Assembly (NCBI GenBank): GCA_037176845.1 | Contig: JAYKXP010000307.1 | Coordinates: 1 to 30,187, forward strand | Length of the DNA stretch: 30,187 nucleotides | Direction of reading: 5' to 3' | Source: Paramarasmius palmivorus | Taxonomy: Eukaryota > Basidiomycota > Agaricomycetes > Agaricales > Marasmiaceae | In this document: one piece after another, positions 9,605 to 20,467 of the stretch | How the letters are laid out: each line of letters starts with the position of its first letter | How positions within the stretch are numbered: position 1 is the stretch's first letter | Program-made: the position numbers and the translations under genes | The notes under the pieces: generated by a model | The model's input: only the letters and a program-made list of their open reading frames with translations | The model's database searches: none | What the model was told of the DNA's origin: nothing

Positions 9605-10996
9605 TCAACTGAGAACAAAAATGATCTTTTCCGACATCAAAACCACATAGCCGTACAGGAATAAGTCATCACTGTTTTTCACAGAGGAATGACGATATGC
9701 TATGATGTTGGCATGTTCACCACAAAAGATGAAGATGGGATCCTGAGTGTTGGCGACAGGGCTTACAGAATCAATTTGGATGTTCATCAGAATCTCATGT
9801 TGCTTTTTATAATAATCCACAACAGCATTCCTCAAGCTGTTGTCATGGGCAGCGACAACACAGATGTTGCCAACTTTTCTGGAGAACTTTTGGGTGCCAA
9901 TCATTCCAGTGATGTGCACCTTGAACCACAGATCCTTGGTGTTCTTGGAGTTGTAGAGTGATGCCTGGCTTGAATGTCGTATCAACAGCTTTCAAAGGGG
10001 AGTTGCCTGAACCATAGCTATCAACTCCACAGTTGGCTTCTTGTCAAACCTATGAGAAGGGTCCCATGCAGAACAATACTCTTCTGAAGGTTGACATTCA
10101 GCACAACAACCATGAACTGAAGTGGTAGAGTGGACAGGGGCAATGTGGTATGTGTTCAGATGTCAATAGCAATTACGCTTCAGCATGAACACCTTATTCA
10201 TGGGTTACTCAACAAGATGAAGTGGAAGTTGCCAGCTGTAAAGTTATATTAGTAACTGAGAGATAATACAAAAAAGAAGGACTTACAATTCTTTGACAAT
10301 ATTGTCATAATCCATTCCAGTATGCTGCCCAATCTACTGACAACCTGAGACTCCATGGTAACAGCCAAACTGCTATTAGTCAGCTGGTTGATGTGGACAT
10401 TGTATATGGTGGCATATATGTCCCTTGTCAGGACATTTTTTGCCAAAAATGAGCATGTGATGATCCTTCCAAGGAACAGTCCCTGTTTGTGCCTTCTTCA
10501 ACCTGTCTGTTGCCTTCCAGTGGTCTAGAATGAACACCTGCTGTGGAATGTGATGGATGGCCAGGTTCTTGTTCCAGTCTTCACAATAACAATGCCACTG
10601 CTTGTCATCTGTCACTTGATGAGGACCAATGACAGCAGCTTCTATCCAGAGTGTTGTTGAAAGCCTCCAGCTCATGATGTAAGGTATATCCCCAAGCATA
10701 CTGTTGTTGGTTGGTCAGCCAGAAAGAGTTTGTATGAGAAAAGTTGTATTTTATCTCTACCCAGCTATCCTTAACGGTAATGTGATCTTTGGAGAGGCAG
10801 ATGATAAATCCTTCAACATGTGACATACACAGTCACCAACAAACCACACCTTCTGGAGCTTCCATCAACACAGATAGTTACATGTGTACTAAGGAAATCA
10901 ATGCTGTTTCCCAGGCCTTCATTTGATATGGAGTTGTGATAGTCAATGACAGGCCCAGAGCTGGAATGTGAGACAACAATGTGAGGGCAAACCAAC
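9605..10996 (-). pseudogene. unknown spliced gene, broken by frameshifts
   Basis: Protein-like stretches run along the minus strand in changing frames. From the right: DSWVEIKYNFSHTNSFWLTN with HHELEAFNNTLDRSCCHW (10605-10826), then a second frame with WHCYCEDWNKNLAIHHIPQQ (about 10430-10620), then a third with DIYATIYNVHINQLTNSSLA (10297-10440). A good intron (GTAAGT..TTTACAG) lies at 10235-10286. The last part, 9605-9985, is open for 126 codons (LWFKVHITGMIGTQKFSRKV, VDYYKKQHEILMNIQIDSVS). At least two frame breaks separate these parts, so the gene is dead. I do not recognise the family; the repeat-rich setting suggests a transposon accessory protein, but that is inference. Confidence 0.4.
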
Positions 10997-13076
10997 TACC
11001 TCTCTATAGATAGTGATGCTGAGCAATGATGATAAGGGAAAGGGGGTGATCTGGCATAGGCACAAGGCACTATACGATGTTGAGCAGGCAGACACAAGTC
11101 AAATACTAGCCCAAATGACTAAGTTAGCATAACTATAGGAATGAAATACAAGACGACTTGCCTAGCCCAAATGACCAAGAGGTCAAGATGGGGAACTAGG
11201 CAACTATGGTTTATATGTGAAGAGTCTGTCTTGGCGAGAATTGTACAAGTAAGCAATCAGAATGGTATGGAAAGATATGGAACAATAGAAGAATGATATG
11301 GAATGTTCTAATGGATGAGGGGCTGTATGAGATATAAATGGAAGGTGATAAGATGGAGATAAGAGAATTGATAAGGGGACTTGTGAAAAAAAAAATAGAA
11401 TAAAATAAAAGGGAAAAGCTACACTCCATCACAAACAAGACCTTCCTGTCTGTTGGGCACATGAACAAGATCACCAAGGTTGAGACACCAGTTGTTTATG
11501 GCAGGGAAGTTGGTGGAAATGGCTAAATAAGTATACTCAAAGAGGATTTGGCCCTTTCAAGCGTTTGGCAGCTGTCCTAATGGTTTGATCATCAAAATGT
11601 GGACTATTTTGACCCTCATCCCATGCTTAAAGTGACCAGCAGGGTAGGATGGGAATGGAGACAGAGTTTTGGGGATTTTAGAATACAATGTATGATTCCA
11701 GGTGTTGATATGGTCCAAAATATAAATTGCATATCTAGACAAATATTCTTGGCTTCAACAAGTTTTAATACACTTGATAAGGGAAACAAGAGCACTAGTG
11801 TGAGCCCAAGCAGCTAGTGAAAGTGGACTTAGGCTCTATTAATAAGGAACTAGTTGTCTATACACTTGTTCATGGATCATATGATCAGGCTATGGTAGCT
11901 GGGGACTTAGCCATGCATACTAGATGTGTCTGAAAACTGTAGAACTGCCTATACTAGAAGGACAGTTGTCATGTCATCCATAGAAATGCTATGGAATTGG
12001 CTATAGACTTCTTGTGAGGCTATACAACTGATCTGAAGGAGTTGTTGCAACTAAAGACCTTAAATAACATCTGCGACCAAGGGGATTCAAACTTGGCACA
12101 GAATAAACACATAGGTGTGTAGAGACACATTGTTGACTGAGTCTAGACGCTAGCAGGATATGATGAAAAGGAGATCTTCTGCTCTAGGAGGAAGTGTACG
12201 TGTCACAGCTTGGATTAATCCAAAGCTCTCAGCATAGCTTAGTAAACTCAACAAGATCTGAAGCTAGATGGCCAAAGATGAGCAAGCAAGGTTTTAGGGC
12301 TTTATGCTAGCCACTTACTGCAAGCAAGTTACTTGCCCATAAACATTTCAGGATCATTGCTGAAAGGTGTAGATCTAATACCATCCAGAGAATCTTACCT
12401 CAGATGAGAGACAGTACCTTTCCCCTGGCTAGACAGAGTACTAGCTGGGAACAGTGATAGAATTACACATTCTTGAACCTAGAAGAATAGACTCTGAGGG
12501 AGGGACTCAAAGAGAAGATGTCTAGGCAGTTTCTGACAATATCTGATACCAAGAAGAGCCATCTCTGCTCAACAGCTATGTACCATGCAGTCTAACAAGA
12601 GTGAGTCAGCACAAGAAAGAAGGATAGTCCACCAAGCAATTTCCAATGTAGAGCTAGCCAAATATTTGGAACTGCTTTCAGGACCAAGATGTGAATAAAT
12701 CCAGAATATGGACAAAAGATCATCTAAAAAGAATATTTCATTTCCTTCTTAAGTAGTTCTATACCTTGTATGGGCAGTGAGCCAGCGGAATCATAGCTAG
12801 AAGTATGTATTTGTGGATTATGGGTAAATAGGACAGCTAGAGGGTATATAAGCTGGCCCATTTCAATACGAAAAGCCAAGCAAGTAGATCCCCCCACTGT
12901 CAGATAGCACAGAGCAATCAACAACTTTGGAACTTGACTTCAGAGAATATTTAAGAATATACCCCACCTGACACAGAGTCAGTGATTTGCTACTTGTATA
13001 GCTGTGATAAGCGTACAGCAGTCTCTTGAATAGAACATACTGAGTTGCATCTAGATGGGATTTGACTTGACCACTG
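10997..13076. other. 2-kb stretch without a supported gene
   Basis: CpG-poor, AT-rich sequence with many short open frames, none with protein-like composition. A homopolymer A run is at about 11387-11397. A tRNA-like segment near 12070-12155 was considered and rejected. The stretch leads into tandem repeats at 13077. Confidence 0.4.
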
Positions 13077-13256
13077 AGGTTTGGAGTACTAGGGACTCCC
13101 ACCTAAGTTGAGGTACTGAGGACAGAGGGCCTCCTACCTAAGTTGAGATATAGAGGACAGAGGGCCTCCTTATCTATTGTAACTGAAGTATTGTGGACAG
13201 AGGGCCACCTTACTTATTGTTTTGGCACTGAGGACTGAGGGCCTCCCATTGCCATA
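13077..13256 (+). repeat. tandem repeat, four to five units of 35-40 bp
   Basis: Each unit contains the core GAGGACAGAGGGCCTCC or a close variant (13118, 13153, 13193, 13231), followed by a spacer ending in AAGTTG or TATTGT-like sequence. A weaker unit precedes at 13077. Such arrays are common in LTRs or leaders of retrotransposons. This one sits about 600 bp upstream of a gag-like ORF, so it may be part of that element's LTR, but no LTR ends could be fixed. Confidence 0.7.
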
Positions 13257-13740
13257 TATTGGTCATTGTTGAACTTGTTTGGAATCGATCCAGTTTGGAT
13301 ATTGAAGAGGCTAGCTGCACTTGGGCACTATCCTGTTGCATTTTGTTGATTTCTTTGTTCGTTGGATACGAATATACACCTTATACCTTTCTCTATACCA
13401 CGCACCTTTGTTGTTCGTTGGTCTAGATCAAGTACTAGAGTGTCTATGGTGATAATACATTGTTTCTTGATCTTACTACTGTGCAGAACCTTTGCCAACG
13501 CCGAGCCATCCTCGCACAAAAGAGGTTGAGTTGTGTTTTGTTGTCTCTAGACGGCCTTACACCAATTGAACCCATTCATCTGGAGCCCACCGCGAGGGGT
13601 GGTTCTAGTTAGAAAAAGAAACACTTTTATTTGAGCTATACTGCTTGAAACAAAATCTATACCAATAGGCTTGTCAATTTAAGCCAAACCCTTTAGTCTT
13701 GTGTTGTACAAACCAAGGCTAGAATAAAAACATTGATTGT
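13257..13740. other. probable LTR end and leader of the gag element
   Basis: No gene is seen. CpG content rises here relative to the left. A possible LTR end TTACA lies at 13557-13561, and TGGAGCCCACCGCGAGGGG at 13580-13598 has the TGG start of a primer-binding site, but the tRNA could not be named. Both calls are guesses from position. Confidence 0.3.
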
Positions 13741-13869
13741 ATCCAGAAGCTAGCGGTCACAATTCCTCCGCGAACTTCCAGAAACTCTCAGCAAGCCAGA
13801 TCTGAATATATATAGATCTGTACGCCCGAAAGACTAAGTCCAAGTCCAAGGGAAAACAAAAGGCATCGA
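13741..13869 (+). pseudogene. gag-like ORF, part upstream of the hAT insertion
   Basis: The frame reads SGHNSSANFQKLSASQI, a TGA at 13803-13805, then IYIDLYARKTKSKSKGKQKA and ends in the hAT target site. Deleting the hAT element and one copy of GGCATCGA joins it in frame to 18045 onward, giving KASTARPVVDPSSSSSDNRT. The basic, Lys/Ser-rich stretch is typical of a gag leader region. The TGA is consistent with a decayed CGA (Arg) codon. No ATG is found upstream before further stops, so the 5' end is missing or spliced. Confidence 0.6.
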
Positions 13870-13885
13870 TAGGGACTGACACGGA
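13870..13885 (+). repeat. hAT left terminal inverted repeat
   Basis: TAGGGACTGACACGGA pairs with the inverted copy at 18021-18036. The 8-base target duplication GGCATCGA lies directly outside at 13862-13869. Confidence 0.92.
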
Positions 13886-14078
13886 TAAAACAGGAAGTCC
13901 CATATCCGTGATCTGTGCAGAATTTTAGCTGACATTTCTGTGCGGAAGCATTCGTACGGGAGGCTGAGATGGGCGGAAGAGCCACGTTTTCTTAGTAATC
14001 AACCCGTAGATAGCAGAAAATTGTTCTCTACTTTTTCTCAAGCACTGAATTACTCTTGCAACCCGCTGGCCTATTAAA

Positions 14079-14470
14079 ATGAGTCAGCAAAGGTGGGTAG
14101 AACACACAGCCAATTATTGCAATTTATAACTCATCCTTCATGTAACAGCTCTCCAACGAGGCCGTCCATTGAATGGCATGAGTTAGAGGGCGAGTCGTCC
14201 TCTGATGAATCATCTGGAGATCCACGTCCCAACCCTGAAGAATCCCGACGCTTTGCTCAGGTGATGATCAGTTCGGGCCAGATCATCCATATGGTCCTGC
14301 TTCTCAATATCGAAGGACAGCTTACACCATACTCTGCTGAAGATCTACGAGATCACATCATAGCAATGGAACGAGCCTTGATGCATGCAAAGGATATTGC
14401 GCAATGGGTAGAATATGCTAGAGGGGACGAGCATGCAACAGGATTTGAACCAGTTGAGGGATTGGAGTAA
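14079..14470 (+). CDS. hAT-borne second gene, 111 aa, one intron
   Basis: ATG is at 14079-14081, preceded by an AT-rich CTATTAAA. Exon 1 (14079-14092) encodes MSQQ. A 56-base intron (GTGGGT..GTAACAG, 14093-14148) is removed in phase, and exon 2 runs to TAA at 14468-14470. The joined frame has no stops. The protein begins with a Ser/acid-rich disordered part (ELEGESSSDESSGDPRPNPE), followed by a predicted helical part (SRRFAQVMISSGQIIHMVLL, YSAEDLRDHIIAMERALMHA, KDIAQWVEYARGDEHATGF). It lies inside the hAT TIRs, tail to tail with the transposase and 45 bases from its stop. I do not recognise a family. A cofactor or regulator of transposition is a guess from location only. Confidence 0.65.
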
Positions 14471-14515
14471 CATGGTGTTATGAATAATTGTACTACAGAG
14501 ACAAGATGAAATAAC

Positions 14516-17310
14516 CTATACTTGTTGACTAAGAATCTCAACTGCCTCCGAAAGTGAAAAAAAGGGAGCGTCAACCCAAGATCCAACCCCCATAGAAGCC
14601 ATGAATGTATCATGCTACATATTGTGCTGCATGAAATTCATCTCACGACGCCCCTCAGAGAAGGCTCGCTCGCCATCAACAGTTGTCGCTAAGCATGAAA
14701 GAGGTCAGAAGTTGAGCACCTTAGTAAAGGTATACAGACATACTGGGTGATGAGCAGTAATCGGAGGCGAAATGAGCTAGATCTGGGGTCTCAGACCACC
14801 GGGTATGCCAGTACTGCATGACATCACCATGTACTTTGGTCAAGGTGTCCTTACTCATTGGCAGTTCCGCAAGATAGTGCAGCAGGGCATCAACAGGTGG
14901 TACAGGTAGCTGAGGGGGAGACGTTGGTTGTGCAACTCCAGACTGAGCTGAACGACGAGCCTCAGACCATGATTTTGTGCATGAAATAGTTGGAGTAGGA
15001 GTTTGTATAACCTGGTTGTAACTTGCAGGAAGTTGGGGACGGTATGTAGCCCGTGCACGGAGTGTAAGCTATCGAACTTGTTCGATCTTCTCCTCAGTCC
15101 ACTGGTGATCTGCAAACCATTGAAGTTTCTTGTCCAGTGACATCACTAGGTAACAGATAAGAAATATCAGTACAACGTCAAGTTATACCAGAGAATGCCT
15201 ACTGATAGCAATCACATAGATCTCGCAGTCTCCTGTCAGTGCGAAGTACTTGTCACACATCAATACACCTGCATGAGTGGCCACGCGGATGATGGGTGCA
15301 TTGCTATGCCCATCAAGGTTCTTGTTGCTGTCAGCAACGTACTTCAGGTCACTGCGAATGTCATCAAGAACCTCAAGAACATCAGTGATCAAGGGGAGCT
15401 CCTTTTGAGAGAAAGCTTTTGTTGGCGCAACAAAGATCTGAACTAAGTGTTAGTGTGACAGAGAGGACAATCAGATACCACGTACACTGAGGAGTATCCT
15501 TAGCTGCTCAGCAAGATCCCACTGATACTCAGTGAGATGGTATGACTTCAGTTTGAGATGTGACTGGGCAGTTAGGGCCGTAATGACAGGCCGAAAAAGA
15601 AGGTGATCATCGAGGCAATCATGCTCTGAGTTCCACCGTGTTGGAACGCAACGAGCAAGCTCTGTTTTGTCTCGGTTCTCAGGTGGCATTGTTTGTATGA
15701 GTGTATGAAATGCCGGCCGAATTAACGTTGTTGATTCATGAACACGCTTTGCGAGACCAGAGACCTTGAGTAAAGTATGGTGTTAGTTCTATGTTTACAT
15801 GACTAAGAATAAGAGGATACCTTTGGAAAGATGCACAATGCATCATTCTTCTCTGTGTCTGAAACAAAGATGCCCTTGAGTTCCATATTTTTGATAGCCC
15901 TCTGCTTCAGGGTCTTGACGGCGGCACGGTCTTGTACATGATGCTCGGGTGTTGTGACTTGAAGCTCTTCTTTGGCATCAGCTTCGGCAATACACGCCAA
16001 ATTGGCGTCTTCATCTTCGCCTTCTTCTATATTTTGCTCAGCAATTTCCTTGCGCTTCTTCTTGTATTCCTTGTAGAAGAAAGAAATAATGGTCTAGAAT
16101 GCAACATTAGACTTCTTGCCATATTTGGAAGGACAAGGAACACACCTTGGCGATAAGGTTGATAATATGTAACAAGCATTGCAACCGCTGTGTCATGCCA
16201 GGGAATGAGGGTATCTGGCGCGCGAGCTCTGTAACTGTTGTATTACAGTTGCCAGTATTATCAAGGTTTGCACTAAATAGCTGGCTAACAGTCAGAGATG
16301 GAACATCCTTCATCATTAAGAACAATGGAGGTCATACCAAGTGGTCTATCTGATAGTGATGAAGGCACTTTGCAATCTCTTCACCAATATATTGGCCTTC
16401 ATGACGACGCTTGAGTCTACAAGACACTAGTCAGTAGATACCTCAATTTCCATGATTTAAAGACACACTCAATAAATTCCAGAATTGAACGGAATATCCT
16501 GCCAGAGGTATACCACTGGATGACGAGACCTTGCTCTGATCCACCTTGTGGATTGGTCCAGCCATTGGTGATGATGTGGAATGGAAGTGCCTGTTTCTGT
16601 GATATGTTTAAGTTCGTGAAGGCAATAGCAAAAGATAACTCACCAAAAGATACTCCTTGACCTTGTATGATAACCCAATATAGAGGCGCTTGACATCCTG
16701 CGATACAGTGGCAGCACTAGGTAAAACTGTTCCTGGACGGAGTAGCTCAACCTCGAGCACATAAAAAGGGTCCTCGACACTGTTATATGGCCGATGGCTA
16801 TGTGCACACCGTAGTGCGATAAGAGTATGGTGTGCCATAACGGAGTACTGAAGGCCCCGGAGCTTGTCCTGAAGCTCAACAATCCCAACTCCATGGCGCT
16901 TGTCACAAGCTGCCGCAGCTTGCTTGAGGCCATTTGTTCCCACTGACGCAGTCTTCTGTTGGTCACGAGAATAGACTGCGTGGTGGATATTGGAATATAC
17001 ACAATGGAAGTTGAATTTAATTGTCTGGGTGTCGGGGTTTCAAGTAATTGTGATGTTGTAGTGATCGTAGACAGGTGAACGCCACTGTTTGAGAGATGCA
17101 CCTAGAGTCAAAGCAATCAGTGAAGTGGCAGCAATGATTCTCGCAGGATCACATACTGATGATTTCATTGTTGGTATAGCTACCAGCCAGGACTTGTGCA
17201 TCAGTCATCCTATAAAGCTCTCCGCCACGCTTTACGCGCTTCACAGCAGGGCCATCAAGCTGAACAGGTGGATCTGGGCGAACCTGACCAGGGGACCGTC
17301 GTGGTGGCAT
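14516..17310 (-). pseudogene. hAT transposase, ten exons, inactivated
   Basis: Exons on the minus strand: 17310-17157, 17101-16644, 16596-16467, 16426-16338, 16280-16146, 16094-15821, 15764-15488, 15442-15203, 15145-14744, 14688-14516; introns are 40-57 bases, total about 776 codons. Domains in order: a BED-like region (SPVYDHYNITIT..FNFHC), the LRPGTVLPSAATVSQDVKRL motif, FHIITNGWTNPQ, LDNTGNCNTTVTELARQIPS, a CLLHIINLIAK motif, CVPTRWNSEHDCLDDHL, and a C-terminal dimerisation domain (TTVDGERAFSEGRREMNFMQ). Defects: TGA at 17040-17042, TAG at 15069-15071, TAG at 14615-14617, a one-base frame break near 16081, and NGW where the family has the catalytic DGW. The family call is secure; exact exon ends are inferred from phase and GT..AG signals. 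Confidence 0.88.
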
Positions 17311-18020
17311 GTTTTGATCATGGGAACGAGTGGGTGTTACTTGGAGAGATGAAGGGAATGCTGAATACTGTTGATTAGGACTTGAATGATAGGTATGATT
17401 TGATGAGTTGGTAGACCACGAGTAAGATGTGTGAAGTATTCTATGAGCCTGATTAGGGTTGTTGGTATTTATAGAGATTAGATGAAGAGTAAGCCACCAG
17501 CTATCTGTAGAGAAGGCGGCAATAGAAAGGGATGAAGGTAGTGGATTGAGGGAAAGAGTCAAGTTTCGATACACACCTTTTTACCAGTCACGCAATTCTC
17601 CCACCCTCAGATAGTTTCCAATCAACAAACAGTCGCGACATGGGTTCGGATGTGTCACGGAGCAACTACGCGTGTAGATGGAACAGGGAGATATGTTTTT
17701 GCGGTATCTCAGTTCAGTGATGGGCAATATTGGTAGAGGGGGTGATTCAGCAGGCCAGAAGTTGTCAAAATTGTTTTATTGAATGGTCTTGTGATTGTAT
17801 AAGGATTATTGTACCGTGAAATGACAGAGGATGAGTGTAAGTAAAGAGAACAAGACAAGTAGTGGGAGTCGTCGTTGTGACGCAAGCTATGGAGCTGTGG
17901 GAACTCAAAGCCCTGTTTATCCTCATTACTGTGGAAAACCGTACAACCGTGTGAAAGTATCCGTCCCGTCCCAGTCTGGGCAAATGACAGACCGGAACCG
18001 TTTTTCCTGCGGAAAAGGGT

Positions 18021-18036
18021 TCTGTGTCAGTCCCTA
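18021..18036 (-). repeat. hAT right terminal inverted repeat
   Basis: TCTGTGTCAGTCCCTA is the inverted partner of 13870-13885, with one mismatch in 16. GGCATCGA follows at 18037-18044. Confidence 0.92.
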
Positions 18037-18793
18037 GGCATCGACTGCTAGACCAGTAGTAGATCCATCTAGTTCGAGTTCAGATAACCGAACGAACCCC
18101 CAAAACACTAGTGGAGAACCCAGTAGTGACATACCACCTACGGTGTCGATTGTACCTGTGCTAGATGAGTTCACGTTTAGAGCAGAGTTACCTGAAACAC
18201 CGCAGATCCCAAAAGGAGCATCTAGAGACTCGATCTTTAGATTTCCACGTGAATACCAAGCTCAGAAGCACAAGCTACTGAAAGCTATCGCAAGACGACA
18301 CTTTGTACATAAACCTATCAAAGTTGTTATAAGAAGAATCGCTAAGCCATCTATACCCAAGATGCCTGAAGCAAACAATGAATTTAGAGAAGCCTGGAAT
18401 CGGCTGACCGCCTCTGGGGCATCCCAGATAAAAGCGGACAAGATGTCTAAAGTCAAGAAGCCTAAAGAGTTAGAAGGGTTGAATGCAGAAGACTTTGAAA
18501 GGTGGTACAAAGATCTAGACATTATGTTCCAAGAGGGAGGTGTCACAGAAGAAGAAACACAGATCTATCTGGTGATGTGATACCTCCAATATGAATTAAG
18601 AAAGACTATGGAAGATGTTTCATTGTCTAGAGGGTTTTCCTATGACAAGTTCATTAAGGACCTCAAGAGAGAGTTGGGTGTCAAAGATTCGATGCAAGGC
18701 TTGACGGCTAGACTGGAGAATATTCTCAAACAGTTCAAACTGATCAAGTTAAACGTTGATGAAGCGAGATTGAGGACTTATGTGCACTTGTGA
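18037..18793 (+). pseudogene. Ty3-like gag, main part downstream of the hAT
   Basis: Continuing the frame from 13861, it reads a disordered Ser/Pro part (NTSGEPSSDIPPTVSIVPVL), a basic segment (KAIARRHFVHKPIKVVIRRI), then a capsid-like core: GLNAEDFERWYKDLDIMFQE, GGVTEEETQIYLVM, a TGA at 18578-18580, YLQYELRKTMEDVSLSRGFS and YDKFIKDLKRELG. An 'F..W...ID.MF' stretch followed by 'Y.F...L' is how capsid domains of basidiomycete Ty3/gypsy gag look. The TGA fits a decayed Arg CGA. The frame ends at 18791-18793 without a zinc knuckle, and no protease or RT follows, so the element is truncated. Orientation is opposite to the pol fragment at 27865, so the two are different insertions. Confidence 0.6.
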
Positions 18794-19228
18794 GTCCCGC
18801 TTCTAACCCATTCACCCGACACTCACAAAACACCCAGTTCCCCCGGAGAGCCTCGGGCAATGGCAAAACTGGCTGCAGCAGCTCAGGACCACCATGTCGC
18901 GCCTCCCCAATCAAGACAATGTCGACCACCCAAGCCTAACGCCTATCCAACGCGAGTAATGACAATCGATCGTAGAGAAAAGTGTCTCGGCTTAGGTGAG
19001 ACTCTGCAACACCTAGACAGGGCAGCCATATACCTAGCCATATTGATGGATGTGTGTTACATCTGATTCCTTGAATGCAGATACCCTAATCCCCCTACAG
19101 ACCTATGACATACCTACCGATGCTTCAGAATACAATGCACTTCACCTCCCCTCGTGTGTACCAACAATTATACATTCAACCATCCCTAATCCCCCCATCC
19201 TAGATTTTCCCCCGATGAATGTTCCACC
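18794..19228. other. gag-to-pseudogene spacer
   Basis: CpG-containing sequence with short open frames in all plus frames (for example 18860-19066 and 19050-19238) but no clear protein. It may hold the decayed end of gag and the 5' part of the next pseudogene. Confidence 0.3.
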
Positions 19229-20467
19229 TTGTCAATGAAGATCGCCAAAAAAGCTCCCAAATGGTGCAACCCATTATACTTCGCACTTTTCGTCAGCCCA
19301 CTCGTCCTGTTGCTTGGGTATCCACTGAACAAGCCTATGTGGCACAAATTTAATTCTCGTGAGCAGATCGCAACACGCCTTGAAAATAATCTAACACATC
19401 CTATAGTCATGGATTGGTCTTGGAAACGACCGACCACCCGAATTAATTACCACAGAAAACCTCCTATGGTGTGAACTACTCGACATGGCCACTAAACATA
19501 AAACAGCCGAGGACGCCCTATCATCCTTCCTAGCTAACACGGCCAACATTCACCAAACTACCCCATACCCCTTTGTTCTCGACGCCAGCCAAGGCCGCAC
19601 CGACAGACCCCAATCCAACCTCCTCCTCGGTTTCCTGAACGCAGAAGATCAGAATCAGATGATTCGTGACACGATCGACAAAGATTCTGCCATAGATCTA
19701 GCGCATCCAGACCAGGACCTGGAAGAAATGGTATCAATCGCTAAGCGAAAAAACTCGCTGAAGATCGCAAGGCTGCACAGGAGGCACGCAAAGCTGTGCT
19801 GGAAAAGCGCATTGCGGACAACGCGGAGCAGTTCTATCAAAAATCCACTTCTCGCACACTAGACACGTTACCAGACTCCAACATTCCTTCATTCAGCTCC
19901 ACCGTACGCAAAGGCACCAAGGTAAGTAGCCCCTACGTTCTACTGACTTGCATGATCTAACTCAATACGCAGTTCTACAGCACCAACCAAAAGTGGGGCT
20001 TCACACGCAACTCCAAACAGGCCACCATTTACCAACACTTCGCTGTACAACAAAAGTTCATCAAAGAGTTTGAAACTCTTGCGAAATCATGCCAACACAC
20101 AGTCGAACCACCGCCAGACGCCCATTCCATTCCTACCACCACATCATACCCGAAAGCCGTCGGCGTAATGCATTTGACGCACCGCGGTTACCTGGTGCTC
20201 CCAACGTCATCCCGACACCAAGAACTCCAGTACCAAATTCTAATCATCACCGCCGCACCCGTCGACAATCGACGCGAACATGATGTCCTCATAGGCTTTT
20301 GTAACCCCTCAAAAGAAAGGCCGGTCAATGGTTCGGACACATCACACATATACAGTGAAATTTAACTAACCCAAACTCCAGACTACCGCTACCTGGACGA
20401 AGAAGGCTTTCCCAAGCGTTGTGAGGCTTATAAAACGCTTGTGAACGAGCGAAATAATATGCCAAGT
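19229..20467 (+). pseudogene. unknown spliced gene, frameshifted and cut by an LTR
   Basis: Coherent protein segments appear in order on the plus strand: PIILRTFRQPTRPVAWVSTE, then SREQIATRLENNLTHPI, then GNDRPPELITTENLLWCELL leading to the ATG at 19485 and SSFLANTANIHQTTPYPFVL, then (frame change at the A run 19748-19753) LAEDRKAAQEARKAVLEKRI, a likely coiled coil. Introns at 19922-19972 (GTAAGT..GCAG) and 20301-20381 (GTAACC..CCAG) keep phase, giving FYSTNQKWGFTRNSKQATIY, VIPSF-type segments and FYYRYLDEEGFPKRCEAYKT. Coding ends abruptly near 20467 where an LTR-like sequence begins. At least three frame breaks mark it as dead. No family recognised; GC content and introns suggest a former host gene or element gene. 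Confidence 0.5.

Larger units (their letters stand above)
13870..18036 (-). mobile_element. complete hAT DNA transposon, 4167 bp
   Basis: The terminal inverted repeats are TAGGGACTGACACGGA at 13870-13885 and, inverted, TAGGGACTGACACAGA at 18021-18036 (15 of 16 match). Identical 8-base duplications GGCATCGA flank the element at 13862-13869 and 18037-18044; 8 bases is the hallmark of hAT integration. Inside are a transposase gene on the minus strand (14516-17310) and a small convergent gene (14079-14470). The insertion is in a retrotransposon gag frame that reads through if the element is removed. The transposase has stops and an altered catalytic residue, so the copy is non-autonomous now, yet its ends are intact and it could still be mobilised by a functional relative. 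Confidence 0.93.

Noticed and set aside
12070..12155. tRNA-like segment on the minus strand with a GTTTGAATCC B-box resemblance
   Set aside because: The T loop would be too long, no acceptor stem of seven pairs closes, and the anticodon arm does not fold with a seven-base loop.
17831..18037. Plus-strand 68-codon frame at the hAT right end
   Set aside because: It overlaps the terminal inverted repeat, has no intron or homologue signal, and looks like chance openness.
19748..19754. Possible programmed -1 frameshift site A AAA AAC in the correct phase, with a weak downstream stem
   Set aside because: The same gene has other frame breaks upstream (near 19353 and 19406), so loss of one A from a seven-A run in a pseudogene is the simpler explanation.
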